From contig NC_007973.1 in NCBI RefSeq assembly GCF_000196015.1, forward strand, positions 2,294,001 to 2,358,000: DNA of 64,000 nt. Direction: 5' to 3'. Shown piece by piece: positions 57,580 to 64,000 of this stretch. Each line of letters opens with the position of its first letter. Position 1 is the first letter of the stretch. Position numbers and translations under genes: made by a program. A model generated the notes under the pieces. It searched no databases, was not told the DNA's origin, and worked only from the letters and a program-made list of their open reading frames with translations. Source of the stretch: Cupriavidus metallidurans CH34. GTDB taxonomy: Bacteria; Pseudomonadota; Gammaproteobacteria; Burkholderiales; Burkholderiaceae.

Positions 57580-59973
57580 ATGAAACGGGCACTGCTTCTG
57601 ATCCTGGCTGTCCTGGCCGGCTTCATTCCGTACGCCCGCGCCATGGCGCAAGGTTCCTGGGGAGCGACGGAGGAAGCATGGCTGAAGGAGCACCACGTCC
57701 TGCGTATCGCGGTGGACCCCTACTGGCAACCGCTCGAATATGTCGAGAAAGGAACCGCTCACGGGCTCAGCATCGCCTATATCCATGCCATTGCCGATCG
57801 GCTTGGCCTGACGGTGCAACTGGTGCCCACGAAGTCATGGTCGGAATCCGTGCGCAAGCTTCTGGACGGCGAGGTGGACGTGCTGCCCGCCGTGCCCGAC
57901 TTCCAGTTGCCCAAGTCCGCCGGAACACGGATTGCACTGACACGTCCCTACTACGTCGGCACGACACTGGTTGTCGCAAAGGCGCGGGACAACAACTACT
58001 TCGATCTATCGAGCTTGGGCTGCATTACCGTAGCGGTCAAGGAAGGCGGCGCCTATCACCAATGGTTCGAAGGGCACCCGTTGCCTTGCACGCGGCTACT
58101 CCCGGAGCCGAGCGACAGCATGGCATTGGCGGCAGTTCGTGACGGCAAGGCTGCCGCCGCTGTCGGGCCGAGCGCGGTACTTCATCCGCTCATCCGGCTG
58201 CAGTACGACAAGACGCTTCATATCGCGGGGACCATCGCCGAGCTGCCGCTGGTGCTGCGCATGGCTGTCCGCCAGGATTCCGCGCCGCTGCTCTCCCTGA
58301 TGAATCAGGCGCTGGCATCGCTCAGCGCCGGGGAAACCGACCAGCTCTATCAGAACTGGCTGGAGGGCGCGGATTACCTTCAGCCATCGCTCAAGGCACT
58401 CTGGCACTACTACGGCGCCACGATTGTGCTTTTCCTGATCGTCCTGATATCACTGGGCGTTTCCGTCTACCAGGCGATGCGTGCCCGCGCCAATGCCTTG
58501 AAGAGCGAGAAGGTGAAATCCGAGTTCCTGGCCATCATGAGCCATGAGATACGGACGCCCATTAGTGCGGTCGTGGGCGCGCTGGAGTTACTCGATCGGG
58601 AAGACAACAACACGCCAAGACGAGAACTTCTTCATCGGGCTCGAGAAAGCGCCGACTCGTTGCTCGCGGTACTCAATAACGTCCTGGACTATTCAAGCAT
58701 CAGTACCGGGAAGATCCTCGTGAAGCCCTCGGCGCTGCGTGTGAACGACCTCGTCCGCTCGGTGCTCGATGGCTTCGAAGCCATCGCCGATCGCAAGGGC
58801 ATTGCGCTCCAGCTGAACGACCAGTCTGGCGGTCACACCATCAACCTGGACGGTAATCGCATACGCCAGGTGCTGGGCAATCTCGTGGCAAATGCGATCA
58901 AGTTCACCGAGCAGGGTACCGTCACGGTCGACGTCCGGTTGTCCCGGTCAGAGCGATCGTCGGAACGCGTCACGCTGGCGATCCGCGTAAGCGACACGGG
59001 CATCGGCATCGCGCCAGAGGATCAACCAAGGCTGTTTCAGCCCTTCAGCCAGGTGGGGAACGCCCGTCAACGCCAAACGGGTAGCAGTGGCCTTGGCCTC
59101 TCCATCTGCAAGAAGCTCGTGGAAGCCATGGGGGGAAGCATCTCGATCTGGAGCACCCTCGGGCAGGGTACGACGGTCGAGTTCTCGCTGGAATCGACGA
59201 TTGCCGACACACACGAAACCGCCTTGCCCCCCTCGCCACAGGTGGCAGCAAGCGTCTCCGGGGAGATTCTGGTCGTTGAAGACACGCCGGCCAACCAGTT
59301 GGTGCTCATGGAGCAGTTGCGCGCGCTTGGGTATGACCCGGTGCTTGCGGAAGCCGGCGCCCAGGCCATCGACCTGTTCTCGACTCGATCGTTTGCCGCC
59401 ATTCTGCTGGACCTTCACTTGCCGGACGTCGACGGCTTCACAGTCGCAAAGCAAATGCGCGCCCGGGAGGACTCGACGCATTCGCAACCCACACCAATCA
59501 TCGCCGTGACGGCCGAAGCCGGGCCGGAACAGGCATTGCGTTCGCTGGATGCGGGCATCGATTGCGTTCTAGCCAAACCGATCAATCTGCAGGGATTGCA
59601 GGAAACATTGCACCTGTGGATTCCGGATTGCCACGCGACTGGCGCGATCGGGGCGACTGCTACCGACGCACTCAACGCACTCGACGCCAGCCATTCCAGC
59701 CATTTGGAACGTACCAAGTCCATGGCGGAATACGCGCTGCTCGAACTTGCGGCCCTCGATGTCGCCGCGCGGGCGCGAGACCCTGTCATGGCCGGACATC
59801 ATCTCCATCGCCTAAAGGGGACACTGCTCCAGTCCTCGCAGCTCACAAACCTGGCTGAGAGCATCCCGTCCATCGAGGCCAGCCTCGACAAGGACGTCGA
59901 CTGGGATGGCATTGTCCTGAGCCTTCAATACCTTCGACCCGAGATTCTCAGGCGGTCAGCAGATGACGCTTGA
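57580..59973 (+). CDS. hybrid sensor histidine kinase, BvgS/EvgS-like phosphorelay
   Basis: A 797-residue unorthodox kinase: signal peptide (residues 1-23), one periplasmic SBP_bac_3 (Venus flytrap) domain (about 33-265: LRIAVDPYWQPLEYVEKG...), one membrane helix (about 278-300), HisKA with His322 (FLAIMSHEIRTP), HATPase with LGNLVANAIKFTEQG and GLGLSICKKLVEAMGG, receiver with Asp611 (ILLDLHLPD), and a C-terminal HPt domain with His743 (HRLKG). BvgS normally has two flytrap domains and a PAS; both the second flytrap and the PAS are absent. ATG 57580 starts the signal peptide; the frame is open to 57526. Ligand unknown. Confidence 0.9.
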   Translation: MKRALLLILAVLAGFIPYARAMAQGSWGATEEAWLKEHHVLRIAVDPYWQPLEYVEKGTAHGLSIAYIHAIADRLGLTVQLVPTKSWSESVRKLLDGEVDVLPAVPDFQLPKSAGTRIALTRPYYVGTTLVVAKARDNNYFDLSSLGCITVAVKEGGAYHQWFEGHPLPCTRLLPEPSDSMALAAVRDGKAAAAVGPSAVLHPLIRLQYDKTLHIAGTIAELPLVLRMAVRQDSAPLLSLMNQALASLSAGETDQLYQNWLEGADYLQPSLKALWHYYGATIVLFLIVLISLGVSVYQAMRARANALKSEKVKSEFLAIMSHEIRTPISAVVGALELLDREDNNTPRRELLHRARESADSLLAVLNNVLDYSSISTGKILVKPSALRVNDLVRSVLDGFEAIADRKGIALQLNDQSGGHTINLDGNRIRQVLGNLVANAIKFTEQGTVTVDVRLSRSERSSERVTLAIRVSDTGIGIAPEDQPRLFQPFSQVGNARQRQTGSSGLGLSICKKLVEAMGGSISIWSTLGQGTTVEFSLESTIADTHETALPPSPQVAASVSGEILVVEDTPANQLVLMEQLRALGYDPVLAEAGAQAIDLFSTRSFAAILLDLHLPDVDGFTVAKQMRAREDSTHSQPTPIIAVTAEAGPEQALRSLDAGIDCVLAKPINLQGLQETLHLWIPDCHATGAIGATATDALNALDASHSSHLERTKSMAEYALLELAALDVAARARDPVMAGHHLHRLKGTLLQSSQLTNLAESIPSIEASLDKDVDWDGIVLSLQYLRPEILRRSADDA

Positions 59974-60228
59974 TGCTGGCGAGCGCGGCAGATCGCCCTC
60001 TTCCGGACTCCACCTCGACACCCGGCAAGCGCGACGCGCTTGCGCACACCGAACTATCCAGATCGCACAGACAACGACTGCGAGCGATTGCCCGCCGATG
60101 GGATCGGTAAGCGCACCGAGAGTTACTTCCACATCACTAAATGATTGATCTACGTCAACTCCATGTGCGGGGTGTTGGCGCGACCATGCACTGACAAAAC
60201 CCTTTGGACATCAAGGGCATAAAACACG

Positions 60229-60248
60229 CGGAACCTCATGGGGTTCCG
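60229..60248 (+). promoter_or_regulatory. small hairpin in the leader of the cytochrome gene
   Basis: CGGAACC, loop TCATGG, GGTTCCG. It ends 18 bases before the ATG at 60267 and could limit access to the ribosome site. Otherwise the 293-base gap 59974-60266 shows no gene, tRNA or clear promoter. Confidence 0.4.
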
Positions 60249-60266
60249 TTCCTACCGCACACAATA

Positions 60267-62453
60267 ATGAGAATTCCCGCGATCACCATTCGAAAGGCCC
60301 TGCAAGGCGGATTGGCCTTGCTGACGGCCATCGGGGCGACATATGCCCTGGCACAAACCGAGCCCGCACCTTCGCCAAATGCGACCCATCCCCAGGTCAT
60401 CGACGACTTGCCGGCGAACTACGCTGCCAGCCTGGATGCAGCGACTCGGAAGCAAGTCGAACGGGGCCGATACGTAGCGCGGCTAGGCGATTGTGTCGCC
60501 TGTCACACCGGCACCGACAAGTCCAGACCGATGGCAGGCGGGCTTGCGCTGGAGACGCCATTCGGCACGCTGCATTCGACCAACATCACACCCGACCCCG
60601 AAACCGGGATCGGGCGATACAGCTTCGCGCAGTTCGACCGTGCGATGCGCAAGGGCGTGGCCGCCGACGGCCACAACCTGTATCCGGCCATGCCGTATCC
60701 CTCCTATGCCAAGCTCACGCAGGAGGACATGCAGGCGCTGTACGCATACCTGATGCACGGCGTGAAGCCAGTCCGCCAAGCCAATCAGCCGTTGGGGATG
60801 TCATTCCCCTTCAACCAGCGCTGGGGATTGGCAGTCTGGAATTGGCTGTTCCTGGACGCAAAGCCCTTCCAGCCCAATGCAAAGCAGGACGCGGAATGGA
60901 ACCGCGGCGCCTATATCGTGCAAGGGCTCGGACACTGCGGCGCATGCCATACGCCTCGCGGCATTGGCTTCCAGGAGAAGACCATGTCCGATGCTGGCAG
61001 CACGGGCAAATTTTTCCTCGCGGGAGAGACCGTGGAGGGATGGCGCGCACTGAGCCTGCGCAGCCTGTGGACGCCTGAGGACACCGCCGAGATTCTGAAG
61101 ACCGGGCGCAACCAGCATGGCACGGTGTCCGGAAACATGGTCGACGTGGTGCAGCACAGTACCCAGTACATGACGGATGGCGATCTGAAAGCCATCGGCG
61201 TCTATCTCAAGTCGCTACCGGCTGCGGGGCATGACAAGCCGATGCAGGTCGCACAGGGGCCCGCGCCCTCCATCGCGCCGCGCGCGTCAAAGGCCGAATC
61301 GGACGTTGTACCGGCCACCGCATCTGGAGCGCCCGCCGACCTCTATACCTCGCGCGGTGGATTGGGATACCTGCAGTTCTGCACCGACTGCCATCGCTCG
61401 GATGGTGCCGGGGTATCAGGCGTGTTCCCGGCGCTTGCGGGCAACCCGGTACTGATGTCCGACGACCCCTCGACGCTCGTTCATATCACGCTGACGGGCT
61501 GGCGTTCCGCCCAGACTGCCGACAATGCCCGCGTCCTGAGCATGCCGGCATTCGCCCGCCTGAGCGACCAGGAAATTGCCGAGATCCTGAACTTCACCCG
61601 CAGAAGCTGGGGCAACGCCACAGCCAAGCCGATCGCGGCAGCCACGGTGCGGAGCATGCGCAAGCAACTCGACGTCCGTAAGCTTGACGACAGCAAGTTC
61701 GAGACCCCGCGCATCGCCAACATCTTGAAGGAGTCCAACGCCACACAGCTGGTTCTTGGTGCCCGGCTGAACATCAACACGCACGAGATGCTGCCCAGGA
61801 ATGTGGGCAATGCGCTGAACTGCGCGAGTTGCCACCTGAATGCCGGGACCGTCGCGGATGGCTCGCCGTATGTTGGTGTGTCCGCGTTCTTCCCGAGCTA
61901 CGCGCCGCGGGCCGGCCGGGTCATCACGCTGGCAGACCGTATCAACGGTTGCTTCCTGCGATCGATGAACGGCAAGCCGCTGCCGCTCGACTCCGAGGAA
62001 CTCAAGGCGATGGTCGCTTACTTCGACTGGATGAAACGCGAGACCAAGCCAGAGGACAAGGTCGAAGGCCGCGGTGTCGGCAAGATCGACCGCCGCCTGG
62101 TACCGAACGTGGAAAACGGCAAGAAAATCTACGCAGTCCAGTGCGCGCTATGCCACGGTGACGGCGGCGAAGGCATCAAGAATGCCAACGGCAAGTGGGT
62201 CTATCCGCCGCTGTGGGGCGACGAGTCCTTCAACATCGGTGCGGGTATGGCGCGAACCTATACGGCAGCGGCCTTCGTCAAGCGCAACATGCCCATCGCT
62301 TTCCATAACGGGTTCCCCTTGGGCCAGGGCGGGTTGACCGATCAGGAAGCAGTGGATGTCGCCGAGTACTTCACCCACATGCCCCGGCCAGACTTCGCGG
62401 CCAAGGTCAAGGATTGGCCCAACGACAAGAAGCCGGCCGACGCACGTTACTAA
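60267..62453 (+). CDS. five-heme cytochrome c: dehydrogenase-type triheme module fused to a TsdA-like diheme module
   Basis: A 728-residue periplasmic protein (signal peptide IRKALQGGLALLTAIGATYALAQ). Five CxxCH sites: C76VACH, C224GACH, C372TDCH, C519ASCH and C626ALCH. The first three lie in a module like the cytochrome subunits of membrane gluconate/alcohol dehydrogenases (NLYPAMPYPSYAKLT). The last two lie in a TsdA-type thiosulfate dehydrogenase module (NALNCASCHLNAGT, LADRINGCFLRSMNGK, QCALCHGDGGEG). Cys562, 39 residues after the fourth heme His, matches the place of the Cys heme ligand of TsdA. No flavin dehydrogenase subunit is next to it. ATG 60267 begins the signal peptide. Confidence 0.9.
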   Translation: MRIPAITIRKALQGGLALLTAIGATYALAQTEPAPSPNATHPQVIDDLPANYAASLDAATRKQVERGRYVARLGDCVACHTGTDKSRPMAGGLALETPFGTLHSTNITPDPETGIGRYSFAQFDRAMRKGVAADGHNLYPAMPYPSYAKLTQEDMQALYAYLMHGVKPVRQANQPLGMSFPFNQRWGLAVWNWLFLDAKPFQPNAKQDAEWNRGAYIVQGLGHCGACHTPRGIGFQEKTMSDAGSTGKFFLAGETVEGWRALSLRSLWTPEDTAEILKTGRNQHGTVSGNMVDVVQHSTQYMTDGDLKAIGVYLKSLPAAGHDKPMQVAQGPAPSIAPRASKAESDVVPATASGAPADLYTSRGGLGYLQFCTDCHRSDGAGVSGVFPALAGNPVLMSDDPSTLVHITLTGWRSAQTADNARVLSMPAFARLSDQEIAEILNFTRRSWGNATAKPIAAATVRSMRKQLDVRKLDDSKFETPRIANILKESNATQLVLGARLNINTHEMLPRNVGNALNCASCHLNAGTVADGSPYVGVSAFFPSYAPRAGRVITLADRINGCFLRSMNGKPLPLDSEELKAMVAYFDWMKRETKPEDKVEGRGVGKIDRRLVPNVENGKKIYAVQCALCHGDGGEGIKNANGKWVYPPLWGDESFNIGAGMARTYTAAAFVKRNMPIAFHNGFPLGQGGLTDQEAVDVAEYFTHMPRPDFAAKVKDWPNDKKPADARY

Positions 62454-62468
62454 CGCTTCTTGGCTGGC

Positions 62469-62498
62469 GCGGCCCCGACGTCAAAACGTTGGGGCCGC
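62469..62498 (+). terminator. strong hairpin after the cytochrome gene
   Basis: GCGGCCCC-G-ACGT, loop CAAA, ACGT-T-GGGGCCGC: thirteen pairs with one G-U, sixteen bases after the stop. No U-run, but stem strength and position suggest a transcript end. Confidence 0.65.
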
Positions 62499-62688
62499 CG
62501 ACGCCAAATGTCGGATGTCGGAAACACACGCTACCTGGAGGGATAGGACGTCGGCACAGTGCGCAGCATCGCGTGCGCGGCGTGTCATCAGGTGCATGGA
62601 AGCTCCAGGGACGCCAGAGAGGCTGTAGAACTGCAGGCCTTGGCTGACGATCCGCTCTCCATCGAACGGCCTCCAAACCTGGAATTCT

Positions 62689-62722
62689 TGGCCCGCCCTA
62701 GAGGATTCGAACCCTTATATTA
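62689..62722 (-). repeat. tRNA-like 3' end fragment (candidate attachment site)
   Basis: On the minus strand this reads AAGGGTTCGAATCCTCTAGG followed by GCGGGCCA: a T-loop (TTCGAAT), T-stem with one mismatch, acceptor strand and CCA. It matches the 3' end of the window's tRNA-Glu at 26 of 34 positions. No D or anticodon arm is present. Such fragments mark where an integrative element recombined with a tRNA gene. Confidence 0.55.
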
Positions 62723-62850
62723 GGTCACATAGCCCCTCCACAAACGCCCTCTTCCCCACCAGCCGCGCGCAGCTTGGGTTTCATGCTTGGAGCCAAATAC
62801 GCACCTGGGTGCATATTTGAATCTTGTTCATAGGAGAACTCTGGCGCCTG

Positions 62851-62866
62851 CCGTAGCTAGCTACGG
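62851..62866. repeat. perfect 16-base palindrome
   Basis: CCGTAGCTAGCTACGG. It lies in the gene-poor stretch after the tRNA fragment; its half-site CTACGG resembles but does not match the XRE operator half CTACGAA. Confidence 0.6.
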
Positions 62867-62889
62867 TGAAACATCTGACCTACAAGGTC

Positions 62890-62921
62890 TGTGGATAACC
62901 TGTTGATATGCTGTGCATATC
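62890..62921. other. DnaA box next to a small inverted repeat
   Basis: TGTGGATAA (62890-62898) is the exact complement of the DnaA consensus TTATCCACA. Seven bases on, GATATGC-TGT-GCATATC (62905-62921) is a perfect inverted repeat. One box alone does not make an origin. Confidence 0.4.
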
Positions 62922-63161
62922 CATGCACCGCCCTCATGCGACGGTGCAGCAAGAGGATGATTCCGAGGCCATCCGTTGCGGGCCGAGTACGCAGATTCCC
63001 TGGCAACATCAGGCAATAAGTTTCCCGCAAACTGGCCTAGCGCCTTTCATGCGGCAAAAATTGGCCTGAAATTGTGAAGCGATTTGGGGTAGCTGGCCGC
63101 CATCGTCGCTTAGTCGCACCTAGTGTCCGGAGGGAGCACGATGCTACGGCCGCACTCTCAG

Positions 63162-63509
63162 TCAGGACTGTTTCCCGAGAAGCCCCTTCGAGAACAGCCT
63201 GTTCTCGACAATGCGCTCAATCTCCTTCCTGTCGGCCTTAATCAGGTACGGCCAGGAGAGGAGAAATTCCGCGAGCTCGTCGTTGTCGCAATAAAGGTAT
63301 GCCGTCGGAACCTTGAGCACCTTCGCCAGCTTCTGAGCGATTTCAACAGCGGGCTGGTGAACTCCACTCTCGTATCGGCTGATGCGTGCGCTGGCAATAG
63401 TTTCGTCCAGGCCGATTTCCACGCCGAGCTTATCTTGGGGAATGCCGGCACGCCGCCTTGCCTGCCGCAAGCGACGTCCAAAAACAGTAACCGGCTCCTT
63501 TTTTCCCAT
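63162..63509 (-). CDS. XRE family transcriptional regulator
   Basis: A 115-residue Cro/C1-type regulator. HTH: VFGRRLRQARRRAGIPQDKLGVEIGLDETIASARISRYESGVHQPAVEIAQKLAKVLKVPTAYLY. The C-terminal 45 residues (DNDELAEFLLSWPYLIKADRKEIERIVENRLF) are helical and likely dimerise it. Its promoter region has two matching operator palindromes, one abutting the ATG, so it is probably autorepressed. The type is common at the ends of genomic islands and prophages. Confidence 0.9.
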   Translation of the reverse strand: MGKKEPVTVFGRRLRQARRRAGIPQDKLGVEIGLDETIASARISRYESGVHQPAVEIAQKLAKVLKVPTAYLYCDNDELAEFLLSWPYLIKADRKEIERIVENRLFSKGLLGKQS

Positions 63510-63510
63510 T

Positions 63511-63525
63511 CTTCGAATATCGTAG
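63511..63525. promoter_or_regulatory. XRE operator, site B
   Basis: CTTCGAATATCGTAG, whose complement CTACGATATTCGAAG matches site A at 13 of 15 positions. It begins one base before the XRE start codon, so a bound regulator would block its ribosome site. Confidence 0.65.
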
Positions 63526-63543
63526 ATTTCGCATTGCGTTTCC

Positions 63544-63558
63544 CTACGAAATTCGTAG
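63544..63558. promoter_or_regulatory. XRE operator, site A
   Basis: CTACGAA-A-TTCGTAG, a perfect 7+1+7 inverted repeat. Its centre is 33 bases (about three helical turns) from site B. A half-site CTACGAA recurs at 63572-63578. Confidence 0.7.
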
Positions 63559-63719
63559 AATCAGGAACAAACTACGAACAGCCAAATGCACTTGACAAAC
63601 CGCCATTTCATGGTTCGTTTGTCGCTATAGGCGTCATAAACAACCACTGGAGCTGACGCTCTCGCTCGCACGAGGGAACACTCCTGACGTACCCGCCACA
63701 AACTGCTGGAGCCCAAGAA

Positions 63720-64000
63720 ATGAACCTCAACGATGTACCTGACGACTTCCCACGGCCCACGCTTCCAGCCGTGGTTCTTGGCGGGCAGCCAAAAGTGGGC
63801 GCCACCTTGTCATGGAACGTCTACGTTGCAGGCTTGACTCCAGAAGAGAGATACGAGCGCTGGTTCATATGCGAGGACATAGCCAAGCAATTGCTTCCCG
63901 TCGCTCAAGAGGATGCAGCGAAGTTTCCCCACCATTCGCCAAACGAGACGCTTAGACGCGTTCGCGTGTCAGTCGCACGCAAAGGTTGGGTATCGGCTGC
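63720..64000 (+). CDS. hypothetical protein, partial (runs off right edge)
   Basis: Ninety-three complete codons plus part of one, MNLNDVPDDFPRPTLPAVVLGGQPKVGATLSW..., open to the window end. GGAG at 63708-63711 lies eight bases before the ATG, supporting the start. No domain recognised; the visible part is soluble, with no signal peptide. It is divergent from the XRE regulator across 210 bases that carry the operators, so the regulator may also control it. Codon use (AGA, ATA, TTG) is less GC-biased than upstream genes. Confidence 0.7.
   Translation, partial: MNLNDVPDDFPRPTLPAVVLGGQPKVGATLSWNVYVAGLTPEERYERWFICEDIAKQLLPVAQEDAAKFPHHSPNETLRRVRVSVARKGWVSA

Larger units (their letters stand above)
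62454..63161. other. 708-base gene-poor boundary region
   Basis: No convincing coding sequence. It contains the hairpin at 62469, a tRNA-like 3' fragment at 62689-62722, palindromes at 62851 and 62905, and a consensus DnaA box at 62890. Base composition becomes less GC-rich after about 62700. Short open frames here lack codon bias. Confidence 0.6.

Noticed and set aside
62414..62676. Short open frames on both strands after the cytochrome gene
   Set aside because: Overlap the gene end and the strong hairpin, Arg/Pro-rich, no start signals.
62890..62898. Replication origin
   Set aside because: Only a single DnaA box with no AT-rich unwinding region or replication gene visible; kept only as a site of interest.

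Overview
The window is a stretch of high-GC chromosome from a beta-proteobacterium of the Burkholderiaceae, most likely Cupriavidus or a close Ralstonia-type relative. This rests on gene content and order: surE-pcm-nlpD-rpoS, dnaX-ebfC-recR, trxA-rho, yejABEF next to fabI, an unlinked Bug-type binding protein, a class II ribonucleotide reductase and a zinc-free L31. No database search was possible, so genus is an inference.

Layout. 1-6.6 kb: the start of rlmD (running off the left edge), an EEP-family hydrolase, a 3'-5' exonuclease and the stationary-phase block surE-pcm-nlpD-rpoS. 6.7-15 kb: metabolic and transport genes, namely a quinone oxidoreductase, a sulfonate/nitrate-type ABC transporter, and a LysR / CoA-transferase / HMG-CoA-lyase-like / Bug cluster that looks like a pathway for a branched dicarboxylic acid. 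15-28.3 kb: DNA metabolism, namely recR-ebfC-dnaX, nrdJ, the SRP RNA gene with its own promoter, and an AddAB-type helicase-nuclease pair. 28.7-35.3 kb: trxA, rho, mtfA, rpmE2, a membrane glycosyltransferase and a MATE exporter. 35.3-38 kb: two tandem Ala-Glu-Asp tRNA units, a tRNA-Asp 3'-end remnant, and gltX, which has an intrinsic-terminator-like hairpin just before its start codon. 38-47 kb: a patatin lipoprotein, an NlpC/P60 peptidase, the yejABEF peptide importer and fabI.

47-62.5 kb is more accessory: a LysR/alkylsulfatase divergent pair, an orphan 629-residue flagellin behind a sigma-28-like promoter, two extra penicillin-binding proteins (FtsI-like and PBP1A-like), a BvgAS/EvgAS-type phosphorelay, and a five-heme cytochrome that joins a dehydrogenase-type triheme module to a thiosulfate-dehydrogenase (TsdA)-like diheme module. 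From about 62.69 kb the character changes: a tRNA-like 3' fragment, a gene-poor stretch rich in palindromes, an XRE regulator with paired operator palindromes, and an unrecognised gene running off the right edge. This looks like the left end of a genomic island.

The best candidates for something new are the triheme-TsdA fusion, the gltX leader terminator, the island boundary with its XRE operators, and the decayed and duplicated tRNA region. No CRISPR array, rRNA, insertion sequence or integrase was seen inside the window.
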